A stretch of 64,000 nucleotides of DNA from Oenanthe sinensis (GCA_028671895.1 CM053799.1:50407455-50471454); one strand, 5' to 3'. Positions 48,471-59,287 are shown, numbered from the stretch's first letter. Translations and numbers: made by a program. Notes: generated by a model not told the origin, from the sequence alone.

Positions 48471-49270
48471 TGGGCGTGGCATTCTCGGTCCGTTGGGCAC
48501 CCAAGTTCGATTCCGGCCAAGGCTGGAGTTTTTTTGGTTTTATACACCCCACTTGTACGGATGTTCTTAAATATTGATTTTAGTTGATTAAAAAAATAAT
48601 AAAAAATTTATAATTGAATCTTGTACTCCTTTTTAATATAAATATATTAAAATTTGTTAGTATATCGAAACTAGTTCCCGATTTATAAAATGATTATTTT
48701 AAATAATTTTTAGGACGATCCAACCGTACGAATATTCTTAAATATTGATTTTAGGTGAGTAAAAAATAATAAAAAATTTAAAATTCAATCTTGTAATCCT
48801 TTTTAATATAAATATAGTAAAAAGGACTAGTTTAAATATTGATTTTAACTCATATATATGTTGCAAGGGTATTTTCGGGCATAAAATTCTCACTCCACTA
48901 CCATAATATTTCATTGCGAGAATAGCAATAAAACATTGTGGTGGCCGCAATGGTGTTAGGTCCAATATCATCATAGAAGGGGGGGTTGAATATGATGTGG
49001 TAGAAATTTCAGTTAATTTGCGGAAGTGTTTGTGTTTTTAAAGAAATGAACTTGACAGTTAATAAAACACAAAGCTGGGAAATAACAAGTTATTATTAAA
49101 TCTCTGTGGTGCTACAAATCTAATCAAATGATTAGCAGCACTGGGTTCAAAACAATATTACAACACAATACAGTTGGGTGAAATAAATGTCTAGCTTTAA
49201 TGGAGCTTCCCGGCTGTGTGTGTTGAATGCTTGAAGATGATGACCAATTAAAATAATTGATTTGAACCCA

Positions 49271-49277
49271 TATATAT
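49271..49277 (-). promoter_or_regulatory. TATA box of H LTR
   Basis: TATATAT lies in the minus-strand context ACAAATATATATGGG. It is about 50 bp downstream of the first hairpin unit. Confidence 0.65.
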
Positions 49278-49319
49278 TTGTAGACTTCTTGGAAATTTGT
49301 TTTCCACAATGCTAAGTCC

Positions 49320-49760
49320 TGAGTGGCGCCTGCACAGTGGTAGTGGTGTAGGGGCACCACTTGAAGTATGTTGCATCTGTTGTCCTGAGTTGCGCCTTGA
49401 ATATATGAGTTGCGCCTATACAGTGGTTACCCTGTATAGGCGCCACTCATGCCTTAGAATTTCCATTGCATGTTGCGCCTTTGAATGTGAGTTGCGCCTA
49501 TACAGTTGTTGCACTGTGTAGGCGCCACTCACAGACTGTCTTGACTTAGAAACATTGAGTAGCTGAGTTGCGCCTGAGAGGTGTGTTGCGCCTGTACAGT
49601 GTCTTCCCTGTACAGGCGCCACTCATGCCTTAGACTGTGCCTTGAGATGTGTTGTGTTGCGCCTGTACAGTGTCTTCCCTGTACAGGCGCCACTCACATA
49701 CTTAAACTCTGATTGGCACCTGTAAGACTTATGTTGCGCCTTCCCATTGCTTCAAGAGTA
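49320..49760 (-). repeat. GGCGCC hairpin array in H LTR
   Basis: Five to six units about 75-85 bp apart. The best has 19-nt arms (49405-49423 and 49432-49450) with one mismatch and an 8-nt loop. Neighbouring units carry matched changes in both arms: TATACAG/CTGTATA becomes TGTACAG/CTGTACA at about 49585-49620 and 49660-49692, and outer ATGAGT/ACTCAT becomes GTGAGT/ACTCAC at 49488-49532. Confidence 0.9.
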
Positions 49761-50288
49761 ATGAACCACCAATTGTAGTAATTCCTTCCTTAGCATATTT
49801 ATCTTGAATTAATTACAACTTGAATTTTACTCTTCTGGCTTGGCTTGATCAACTGATTTTCTTTTGATTAATTAAGACAATTCTCTTCTTGTTGTGCTGA
49901 CGCTTAGTGCACTGGTCTGGTTCACAAACGACTAACACTGAATGAATTCTCTTAATCTCTGTTCTGTTTCAGCTGATTAACCCTGGACTTTTGCATTGCT
50001 TCTGATCACTGAAATCCTTTGACAATTACACATGAATCACTGCTCTGTCTTTAGTATGAAGTCTTCTGAACTCTTATTTGTCACTGAGGCTTGAACATAT
50101 TAATGAACTTCTCTCACTGACGTTCAGTAATTCTTCTATCTTGAATGTTCAGCAATGATGTATGTATGATCTTCTTGATTATGTCCTTCTGGATTTCTGT
50201 GCTGCAAGTTAGTATTATTTATCTGTCTTTGTTTCTTAGTTGAGTTATCGTTATCACTATTACATACTACATTACATTATGCTTTACA

Positions 50289-50302
50289 ATCTCCCCCTAT
50301 TT
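50289..50302 (-). other. Polypurine tract of element H
   Basis: Minus-strand ACAAATAGGGGGAGAT abuts the LTR start. The following 180 bp up to the ORF2 stop hold nothing recognisable. Confidence 0.85.
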
Positions 50303-50479
50303 GTTTGTTAGAGTTTGACAAGCAAATCCTGTGAGAGGATAACTCAACTGATACTTACAAGAAAAAGTAAAGTGCAGAAAGACAGTAAGTAATATTAATT
50401 ACATTCTGGATTAGATATTACATTTCCAGATTTCTTTGTGTACAAAAGAAGTTTGTTCCTTTAGCCTGAACAAATAATT

Positions 50480-53400
50480 CTATGGTCTTCTGCTTCCTTG
50501 TACTGTGTCTTGCTTGATTTTAGATCTCGTTTCAGAGAAGTGCTTCCTCAGCTCTTCTTCCTTTTGCTCTAACCTTGCCTTCACCAAATCTCTTGCTTCT
50601 ACTTCAAGAGTGTTAACCGGAGGTGGATCTTCTAATTTCTTTAAAACCTCAGAGAGAAACGCCGTTGAATTTGTTTTGGAGATTGACTCGAAGGCCAGAG
50701 ATTGTGTCTTTGTAAACACAAACACTGTTATCCTTTTTGGAAAGCCTTTTACTCTTTCAGTGTTGTGCATTGACTCTTCTGTCAATTTCTCCCTTAGAAT
50801 ATCTTCGATCATCCTCAAAGCCTTTTTGTCTGACTTGACAGTGGATCTTTTTACCGTTGAAAAGACTTTTCGAATAATCTCAGAGTTGTTTCTCCCAAGC
50901 TTTGAAAGTTCTTTCCTTTTGTCCACACCGTTTTTCTTGAAGAGAAAGTATTTTGTTCCATTTGGTTCAGTTTGAATGTAGGGTATAGAGTCTTTAATGG
51001 CTTCGAGTACTTCAGTGCCATCCGATCTTCTTACATACACTGGTTCCTGATAATATCTGGACATTTCCAACAGCTGTCTTGCTGACATACCAAATGCTCT
51101 GTTTAGCCTGAATGCATAGATCAACTCAGCAGCATTTAAGTCTTCTAGAGTTCTGTTCTTCTTGCTTCTGAGTTTCCCTTCTACATACTGCATGAACAAC
51201 ATATGGCTTGAGTCCAAACATTCGTCTGACAAAGTTAAGTTGTGAAGTGTTGTTGCTTTGTAGTACTTGACAACCGGAGGCTTTTCAAACGCTTCGACAC
51301 CGATCTCCATTATCTTCTTTTCAATTAGATCTCTCAGTATCTCATTCGTCTTGTGCCCTCCAAAGATGACTTTCCTTTTTAGCACATACAGCTCCACTAT
51401 GTTCATCTTTTCAAAACTCTTTGTCGACAATATCCTTAATCCCAGTGATGTTGAATTGATATGCATTTTCCAGCCATTTTTAAGTGCACTGACTGACACA
51501 CTTGTTATTTCTTCTGATAGCATAGAATAGAACTCATGAACATCTTCGAATTTTTCTTTCATGGTCCTGAAGAGATCAAGGACTTCTCTGTCTTTCCTGT
51601 GAGAAAGAGATAACTCCTTTTTCTTTAGCAGAGACCTTGCTTCATCCCATTCAGGGCCAACTTTCGCTTCTATGTCCTTCATTCTGTTCCTCCTTTCTAT
51701 TGCGTGTTGTACTCTCTTCCATTTCCTCTTCATTAAGTCATGAGCCTCAGATACACCTTTAGTAATAACTTCATCTACACCAACTAGAAGACAGTCATTA
51801 TCAAAAGCATATTCTTCTGCAAACTCTTCTTCGATATCTATCCCTTCAGCCTGTATTGTCTTTTCTATCTCAAATTTTGTAGGAATATCCATAGGCACAT
51901 ATGGTTCAAAGATTTCTCCTTCTTCAAGTTGCCTCGCTCCAGGCCTGTAAAAGAAATCTGACTCCCCCTGAGCTGTATACTCCATTATCATTTCAGCTCC
52001 AACTTCTTTTTCTTGAGCTATTCTCTCCCCCTCAGTTGGGTTATCCTCCCTTCTGATCGGAGTAATCTGAGCTATTGGAGTTGATTGAGTAGAGACAAGA
52101 ACTTTCTGAGCCAGCAGCTGTTGAACCAGATCTTTAATTTCTTTCATTTCAACTTGCTGCTTCTCTTGCACCTCCAAGATCTTCCATAATGAGTAATGAA
52201 TTTTAGTGACTTGGGCCTCCAAATTTATAATCCTTTGGCTATGTGCGGTGTGTGTATCGTGTGGGGTGTTTGTTTGGTCGGTGGGTGTCTCACTTCTCAC
52301 TGTTTCTGTTTGAACACGACCCTCAACACTCACACTCGGCTGATCGGGGTCAGGGAATTGAAGATCACTAAGATTAAATGTTTCACTCATTGTAGCATCC
52401 ATATCTTCAAGATCTGCAAGAAAATCCCTATCCCTTCTATGGGTAGGTTGCCTCTCCGCCAGACCACTGTGGGTGGGGAGAACTCCTTTTTCAGGAACTG
52501 GGGAGTTTAGACCCAGTGTGGTCACCACTATTGATTCTGTAATGATTGGCAATAAAGAAGAATCAGTGATGCCAGCTGAAGCCATTGAAGGCATGACCTG
52601 TCCAGAGGCACTCTGAACAGGTTCTACTACCGAAGCAACAGATACTTTATGAATAGAGTCCACATCCCTTCTATGGGTGTGTTGTCCCTCCACCTGACCT
52701 GAAAAGGTGGGGAGGACCTCCGTTAAAGGAGCTGGACTTGGAATTTCCAGGGGGGTCACCACCTCAGGCAATGTAAAGATTGACAAATTAGAACCCGTGG
52801 TGCCCCGTGAAGCCTATGAAGGCATTTCCACTTGAAGTGGTGGTGCTGTTGACACAGCTACTCCATGAATGGAGACATCTTCCCTTCTATGGGAGAGTTG
52901 CCTTTCCACTTCACCCACTTGGGGAGGGAAAACATCCTTAATAGGATCCGGAGATTTTAAGTCCAGGGGGGTCACCACATTTGACAATGTAATGAATGGC
53001 TCGTGAGAGTCAGTGATGCCCCCTACTATATGTGAAGACGGGTTCTGAATTGGATCAACCAAAACAGTACAAGCTACTGAAGTAGCGGATGTTGTTACAA
53101 CCTCTGTTTCTATTTCCGAACCTTTCAGGATTTTAACAATTTCAGAATTTAGATTACGAAGAAAAAGAAGGTTTTCAGAGATTGGAGAATCAGGTTCCTG
53201 GCTCACAGTTGCCTTTGGCTTAAAATTCATTTTACGACATTTTCGAGAAGGCAGAGCTGTAGGGGATATTTGAATAAATTCCTGATCCGGTATAGAAACA
53301 GTCCTATCATCTATTTCGAGGGTTCTTTTTCTGGTTTGGGGAGATGAAGGAACTGTTTGTTGAGCTCTGGCAGTGGTTAGAACTGGTGGGTTGCCAAGTT

Positions 53401-54628
53401 CATTGCCAGCTTCGACGGCCACTGAGGGCTCTAGTGTGTGCATTGTCGTTTGAGGCACAAATGGAGATATTGTGTCATGTTCATCTGAAAGAAAAGCAGA
53501 GAGATCAAAGTAAAGAAGTGAACCTTCATCCATACCTTCATCAGACATGCTAGGGATGTAAACATCTGTAGCTTGAGGTTCTTCTACTTCTGTCTCCACC
53601 ACTATCTCCTCTGTTGGATTTATAGGGCTATTCCTTTGTTCTTCTGTAGGAATTTGATCTTGCTCAGTTTCAGAACCAGCTTCTTTCATAGCTTCATCTT
53701 CATTATCAGTGCCTGGTTCTTCTTCCACTTCTTCTTCTTCTATTGCTGCTGAGCTTCCAGAATCACTTGAAGTTTCAGCTTCACTGTCCTCTGCAGAGAT
53801 TGATGCTTCTTCTTCTTGATCTTCTTCACTTTCCTGTCTAAGAAGAGCAATAAAATCCCTTATGGGCTCAGTCATAGGTGCAGGAGCATACCTATTTGGA
53901 TAGTCAGTCTCAGTATTGAGCAGCACCAATGCTCTTAACTGCAGAGAAGGTGACTCATCCAACTGACTGTTCTGAAACATCCGGAGTTGATCAGCTTCAA
54001 GAACTTCATTCAACACCAGCTGCAAGAATCTTGGGTACAGGCAGAACTTCTCCATTTTGGCCTGATTCTTCAAGATCTCAGCCATGATCAACTTGCCGAA
54101 GTTAATTCTGGTGCCTGTTGCCACTGCATATCCTATCACCTTATTGAATTGAGTGATCCCATGAAATCCACCTGTCTTTGGTGCAAAGGCATGAGACAAG
54201 ATGTTGAAAAACAGATTCCACTCCTTGGGCAGGTGATTCTTGTAAATCTTCTTTGGAAGATTTGTATTTTCTCTTGTGCAGTGTATGAACAGTAAGAAGT
54301 TGTCTAGATCTCCCTGGGATGGATCCTCCTCAAAGTTCTTAGAAGGCAGATGCAGTGCTCTGTTGATGTCAGCTTCTGTGATCTGCACCCTCTGCTTCTG
54401 AAGTTTGAAAGTGAAGCTCAGGATTCCATCTGCAGATGAGTCTAGAGCAGCCCTATATACCTGTCTTAGAAGATTTCTATTCAAAGGAACAGAAGTTGTT
54501 AGTGCGTAACGGACTATAGAATTTTCATTTAAAAACCTAGCCCAGTTACCTAAGTCTCCTGCCTCAGTCCAATCATCTACTAAAATGGATAGATAATTAG
54601 ACTTTTTAATCTCAAAATGACTCCCTAT
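50480..54628 (-). pseudogene. Element H ORF2 (envelope-like), one stop, no ATG
   Basis: A single frame is open from 54628 down to 50480, about 1380 codons, with one TAG at 52814-52816. The upstream boundary is a TAA at 54629-54631. I find no ATG in this frame near the start, nor any ATG in the leader back to the TATA box, so the natural start is lost or supplied by splicing. The N-terminal 250 residues match element D ORF2 (VQITEADINRALHLP, then KEWNLFFNILSHAF and NFGKLIMAEI), the type often called putative plant transposon or envelope-like protein. Then come an acidic low-complexity part (53700-53850), three tandem repeats (52400-53030), a coiled-coil segment and a C-terminal globular domain (50500-51850). 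No signal peptide or clear transmembrane helix is visible, so an envelope role is doubtful. Confidence 0.75.
52400..53030 (-). repeat. Three tandem 70-80-residue repeats in H ORF2
   Basis: Each unit contains GITDS, then VVTxLxxxSPxP, V(L/F)P, (E/G)RQ or GQ, and HRR. The HRR codons fall near 52875, 52668 and 52434. The TAG stop at 52814 lies at the junction of the first and second unit. Confidence 0.8.
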
Positions 54629-55016
54629 TTAATTAAAAATGAAAAGTAATTTTTAATAATTAAAAGTACTAATTAAAATCAAATTATTTTAGTAAAATTT
54701 TGAACTAAAACCCTAACTAAAAAAAAATTACTTGAATTTTCTTAAGATTAACAATAAAAAAAAAATTCCTAGTAATTTTTTTTAGCACACTTTTAAATCT
54801 AATAAAAATTTTAATCGAATTTTAACAGTTACAAACAGTGACCAACCTGTTCAAATTTTGTCAAAATGTGAATTTTAAAAACCTAACCAAATTGAGTGAT
54901 ACTGATTGCAAATGAAATGTACGTTCAAGGTGATCACAAAAATGATTTTAGTTTTAAAAATTGACAGGAAATGATCAAGTTATGTTCGATTAAAAATGTA
55001 GATCAGAGAATTGTTC
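54629..55016 (-). other. Leader of H ORF2, AT-rich, no ATG
   Basis: About 390 bp between the internal TATA box region and the ORF2 frame. It is rich in T-runs and AATT. No gene and no ATG are seen on the minus strand. Confidence 0.55.
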
Positions 55017-55540
55017 GTGTTGCGCCTATACTGTGTATAACCGTGTATGTAACAAAGAGACAACAAATGAACACAACTCAGCTATTTATAGAGGCACAAC
55101 ATTTAAAAATAAAAACATGTTAAGTGCTGAGTGGCGCTTGCACAGTGGATGCACTGTGTAGGCGCCACTTAACTAGCTATCGCCACTTAAGAGAAAAAAA
55201 AACAAAAAATTACTAAGTATTTTGTGAGTGGCGCCTGTACAGTGGTTACACTGTATTGGCGCCACTAGAGATAAAATCAACTTAGCAAAATTTCACTCAG
55301 ATAAACACTTGAGTTGCGCCTATACAGTGAATGCACTGTATTGGCGCCACACAGGTTTGTTTAGCAACAATAATTTAAGTGATGAGTTGCGCCTATACAG
55401 TGAATGCACTGTATTGGCGTCACTCAACACTTGAGGCGCCACTTGAGATTTTTCATGAAAAATGCTAAGTACTAGAGAATGAGTTGCGCTTATACAGTGA
55501 GTATGCTGTATAGGCGCCACTCAGTACTTAGACAGTTTTT
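55017..55540 (-). repeat. GGCGCC hairpin array upstream of H ORF2
   Basis: Six units near 55018 (decayed), 55132, 55228, 55314, 55384 and 55483. They are of the same type as the LTR array, for example AGTGGCGCC..TACAGTG with CACTGTA..GGCGCCACT at 55225-55265. Five lie upstream (minus strand) of the internal TATA box. Spacing is about 75-95 bp. Confidence 0.9.
55083..55090 (-). promoter_or_regulatory. Predicted internal TATA box for ORF2 (element H)
   Basis: TATAAATA in the minus-strand context CCTCTATAAATAGCTGAG matches the plant consensus and equals the TATA box before ORF2 of element D. It lies about 40 bp downstream of the hairpin array and about 450 bp before the open frame. Confidence 0.6.
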
Positions 55541-55544
55541 TCAA

Positions 55545-56030
55545 GTGGTTCCAAATTTTGTTACTAACAACAATAATATTCATGAATAATTCGAATGATT
55601 AATCAATTAATAATCAATTACTCACAAATATTATTTCACAAAATATTTATTAATAACAATAATAACATAATTGTTAAAATTATCATTATAAATAAATTAT
55701 GCTTCTAATTATTTTACTTTTATTTTAAATAAGAGAATAAATATAAATATTCATTCTTTTTATTTAAAATAATTTCAAATAATATTTAAATAAATAAGTG
55801 CCAAGAATTTATCAATTAAATACAAGCACTTAAATATTTTCTAAGATCAAAAATTAAATAAATACCAGACTAATAAATTAAGCAGGCATGCACAAGGTAT
55901 TTATCTAAACTTTAATCTTAACAACTGGAAAATAATTTTTGGTAGATAAATTCACAAGTCCTAAAAATATTGAAATTAATCAACTAGTGAATTTATCAGC
56001 TTCAAATTGCAGTTTTTGATTACTAACTTG
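55545..56030 (-). other. Hairpin-rich spacer after H pol
   Basis: Non-coding and AT-rich. Inverted pairs such as TAAATTCACAAGT (55948-55960) with ACTAGTGAATTTAT (55984-55998) and repeated TTTAAATAA blocks resemble the spacers of A and E. Confidence 0.6.
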
Positions 56031-59000
56031 TTAGTCAGTAGAATTTAACATCCCAAGTTCATAAACCAGTCTAGTGAAAGTGATTTCATCTAGTGGTTTA
56101 GTGAAGATGTCTGCAATTTGTTGCTCTGTAGGTACAAAATGTAACTCTACAGTACCATTCATGACATGCTCTCGAATGAAATGATACATGATATCAATGT
56201 GCTTGGTCCTTGAGTGTTGAACATGATTGTTGGTTATGGCTATGGCACTTGTGTTGTCACAGAATATTGGAATTTTACTCAGCAACAGTCCATAGTCCTG
56301 AAGTTGGTTCCTTATCCACAGAATTTGTGCACAGCAACTCCCAGCAGCAACATACTCAGCTTCAGCTGTCGACATTGCAACTGAGTGCTGCTTCTTGCTA
56401 TACCAGGACACCAACCTTCTACCAAGGAATAGACAACTCCCTGATGTACTCTTTCTATCAATCCTACACCCTGCATAATCAGAATTTGTATAGCCAACAA
56501 GGTCAAAACCTGTATCTTTAGGGTACCAAATTCCAAGATTCAGACTTCCCTTAAGATACCTAAAAATCCGTTGAACAGCTATAAGATGAGATTTTTTAGG
56601 ATCTGATTGGAACCTAGCACACAAGCATATAGAGAACATTATATCTGGCCTACTTGCAGTAAGGTAAAGTAATGAGTCGATCATACCTCTGTAGCCTGTG
56701 ATGTCTACCCTCTTACCAGGCTCATCTTTATCAAGCTTAGTGGCAGTTGCCATTGGAGTTTTGGCTGTGGATACATCTTCAAGACCATACTTTTTCAAAA
56801 GTTCTTTGATGTACTTGGTTTGGCAAATGAAGATTCCATCTTTCCTTTGACTTACTTGGAGTCCAAGGAAATAGTTCAGCTCTCCCATCATGCTCATTTC
56901 ATACCTACTCTGCATTAGCTTAGCAAATCTACTACACAACTGATCGTTAGTAGAACCAAATATAATATCATCAACATAAACTTGCACTAATATCATATCA
57001 TTTTTATGCATTTTATGGAATAGAGTCTTATCTATGACACCTCTAGTAAAACCATTTTCAAGTAAAAATATAGATAGAGTGTCATACCATGTTCGAGGGG
57101 CTTGCTTCAAGCCATAGAGTGCTTTGAAGAGGAAGTACACAAAATCTGTAAATTCTGGATCTTTAAACCCTGGGGGTTGTTCCACATATACTTCTTCTTC
57201 CAGCTCTCCATTCAGGAATGCACTCTTCACATCCATTTGATATACCTTAAAGTTGGAATGTGCTGCAAATGCCAAGAACATCCTGATAGCTTCAAGCCTG
57301 GCCACTGGTGCATATGTTTCATCATAATCTATTCCTTCCTCCTGAGAATAACCTTTAGCAACCAGTCTGGCCTTGTTCCTCGTAACAATGCCATCTTCAT
57401 CCAGCTTCTTTCTGAATACCCACTTTGTGCCAATAATAGACTTGTTCTTTGGCCTGGGTACCAGCTTCCACACCTTTTGTCTCTCAAATTGATTGAGTTT
57501 TTCTTGCATGGCAAGAACCCAATCTGGATCTTCTAGAGCTTCTTCCACTTTCTTTGGTTCTATTTCAGAGAGAAAACCAGAGAATAAACATTCATTTTGG
57601 GAAACACGTCTTGTTTGAACTCCAGCATCTGGATCTCCAAGAATCAACTCAAAGGGGTGATCTCTACTCCACACCCTATGTCTAGGCAGATTTGCCCTAG
57701 ATGATTCAGCCCGATTTTCATTATTGTGCTGGGTCCTGTTTGTAGATCCTTCAGTTGCTCCCCCTGAGCTGCTGCTAGGTTGAGAATGAGATTCTCTGCC
57801 ACTACTAGTAGTTTCTGTGAATCTTCCACTGTTTCCACTACTAGGGTCAGAATCATCAATGTTGTTATTCTCATTTGGAGCTTGAGTTTCTGTTGCAGCT
57901 TCAGGTTCTACTTCACCTTCATCTGAGTTCAAATTTTCAAACTGCAGAGTTTCAGTGTCGTCTGTTCTTTGTAGACTTGGGAGCTTTAGATCATCGAAAG
58001 TTACATTCATGCTTTCAATGACCTTTTTGTGATCAATCACATAAACCCTGTACGCCTTAGATTCCATTGAGTAGCCAAGAAATATGCCTTCATGAGCCTT
58101 GGATTCGAACTTTCCCAGATGCTCATCATCTTTCAATACGAAGCACTTTGCTCCAAACACATGAAAGTATTTCAGTGTTGGTTTCTTGTTGGCCATTACT
58201 TCATAAGGAGTCTTGTCATGTTCTTTATTAATCAGGGTACGATTTTGAGTGTAGCAAGCTGTGTTGACTGCTTCAGCCCAAAAGTATAGAGGCAACTTTG
58301 CTTCATTCAGCATTGTTCTTGCTGCTTCAACCAAAGTCCTGTTCTTCCTCTCTACCACTCCATTTTGTTGTGGAGTTCTGGGCGCTGAGAATTGTCTTGA
58401 TATTCCTTTTTCCACACAGAATTCATTCAGGATTGCATTTCTGAATTCTGTTCCATTGTCAGACCTTATCTTCCTGACAGGCAGACCAGCTACCAACTCA
58501 ATTTTCTTTAAGTGATTGATGATTGTTTGAGGGGCTTCATCCTTTGCGGCTAGAAACAACACCCACGTGTACTTGGAGTAGTCATCAACAATTATAAGTG
58601 CATATCTCTTCCTTGACATAGACATGACGTTGACTGGACCAAATAAATCCATATGCAGTAGTTGCAGTGGTTCAGTAATGTTGGTTGAGTCTTTGCTTCG
58701 GTGAGATGCTTTCTTTGACTTCCCCTTTTCACATGCTTCGCATAACCCTTCTTGATAGAATTCCATCTCGGGCAGTCCTCTAACCAATTCCCTCTTTACT
58801 AAAGAGTTCATTATTTTGAAGTTGAGGTGAGAAAGTTTCTTGTGCCACAACCAACTGTCCTCTGTTGAAGCTTTGCTGTAAAAACATTGAACTTCGCCTT
58901 TGCTTGCAGAGAACAAATCAGCTACAAAGAGATTCCCCTTTCTCACTCCCTGAAGAGCAAGCTTCGTATCCTTCCTGCTTTGGATAACACATCTTTCTTT

Positions 59001-59276
59001 CTCAAAAGTTACCTTGTATCCTTTGTCAGTGAACTGACTGATACTCAGAAGGTTGTGCTTTAATCCGTCCACAAGAGAGATGTTTTCAATGATAACATTC
59101 CCGATTTCCAGATTGCCATATCCCGTTGTGAATCCCTTGCTGTTATCTCCAAAGGTCACTATCAGGCCAGCTTTCTCAATCACATCTGTGAGCAGGGCTT
59201 TATCTCCAGTCATGTGCCTAGAACATCCACTGTCAAGTATCCACATGACACGTTTGTTCTTCGCTGTACCCTGCAT
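56031..59276 (-). CDS. pol: Element H pol polyprotein, uninterrupted
   Basis: The protease, integrase, reverse transcriptase and RNase H polyprotein, about 1080 codons with no stop. The frame is open further to 59309; ATG 59276 (MQGTAKNK) directly follows the TGCAG motif and is the preferred start. Protease: WILDSGCSRHMTGD. Integrase: WHKKLSHLNF...CEAC zinc finger and triad in LHMDLFGP, RSDNGTEF and NGVVERKNR. RT: VYQMDVKSAFLNGELEEE and YVDDIIFG (YVDD at 56967-56978). RNase H: NSDYAGC, STAEAEYVAAG and FCDNTSAI. All catalytic residues I can recognise are present. A few unusual residues (NSDY for the common DADY, IDIMYHF) suggest some drift. Without gag and a 5' LTR it could act only in trans, if expressed. 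Confidence 0.93.
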   Translation of the reverse strand: MQGTAKNKRVMWILDSGCSRHMTGDKALLTDVIEKAGLIVTFGDNSKGFTTGYGNLEIGNVIIENISLVDGLKHNLLSISQFTDKGYKVTFEKERCVIQSRKDTKLALQGVRKGNLFVADLFSASKGEVQCFYSKASTEDSWLWHKKLSHLNFKIMNSLVKRELVRGLPEMEFYQEGLCEACEKGKSKKASHRSKDSTNITEPLQLLHMDLFGPVNVMSMSRKRYALIIVDDYSKYTWVLFLAAKDEAPQTIINHLKKIELVAGLPVRKIRSDNGTEFRNAILNEFCVEKGISRQFSAPRTPQQNGVVERKNRTLVEAARTMLNEAKLPLYFWAEAVNTACYTQNRTLINKEHDKTPYEVMANKKPTLKYFHVFGAKCFVLKDDEHLGKFESKAHEGIFLGYSMESKAYRVYVIDHKKVIESMNVTFDDLKLPSLQRTDDTETLQFENLNSDEGEVEPEAATETQAPNENNNIDDSDPSSGNSGRFTETTSSGRESHSQPSSSSGGATEGSTNRTQHNNENRAESSRANLPRHRVWSRDHPFELILGDPDAGVQTRRVSQNECLFSGFLSEIEPKKVEEALEDPDWVLAMQEKLNQFERQKVWKLVPRPKNKSIIGTKWVFRKKLDEDGIVTRNKARLVAKGYSQEEGIDYDETYAPVARLEAIRMFLAFAAHSNFKVYQMDVKSAFLNGELEEEVYVEQPPGFKDPEFTDFVYFLFKALYGLKQAPRTWYDTLSIFLLENGFTRGVIDKTLFHKMHKNDMILVQVYVDDIIFGSTNDQLCSRFAKLMQSRYEMSMMGELNYFLGLQVSQRKDGIFICQTKYIKELLKKYGLEDVSTAKTPMATATKLDKDEPGKRVDITGYRGMIDSLLYLTASRPDIMFSICLCARFQSDPKKSHLIAVQRIFRYLKGSLNLGIWYPKDTGFDLVGYTNSDYAGCRIDRKSTSGSCLFLGRRLVSWYSKKQHSVAMSTAEAEYVAAGSCCAQILWIRNQLQDYGLLLSKIPIFCDNTSAIAITNNHVQHSRTKHIDIMYHFIREHVMNGTVELHFVPTEQQIADIFTKPLDEITFTRLVYELGMLNSTD

Positions 59277-59287
59277 CCACAGATTGA

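Larger units (their letters stand above)
46690..48953. mobile_element. Element G: AT-rich element with long terminal inverted repeats
   Basis: Sequence from about 46698 (CGCAATGAAACATTGCGG, then GTGGAGTGAGAATTTTATGC) recurs inverted near 48850-48930, and the inverted similarity extends inward for several hundred bp. Each side has subterminal units of about 170 bp: four on the left (starting near 46815, 46985, 47152, 47325) and two on the right (near 48610, 48790, inverted). No transposase is present. It looks like a non-autonomous DNA transposon, possibly Mutator-like. No terminal duplication can be read, because D and H abut its ends. Confidence 0.6.
48954..50288 (-). repeat. Element H 3' LTR
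   Basis: 1335 bp. On the minus strand it runs from TGTAAAGCATAATG (50288) to GGACCTAACA (48954). It holds the hairpin array (49320-49760), a TATA box (49271-49277), and the U5 stem-loop CATCATA/TATGATG (48969-48975 with 48991-48997). A stretch around 49880-49950 is shared with E's LTR (GGTCTGGTTCACAAACGAC region). Confidence 0.9.

Noticed and set aside
50505..50975. Plus-strand frame of 156 codons
   Set aside because: It is antisense to the long ORF2 of element H.
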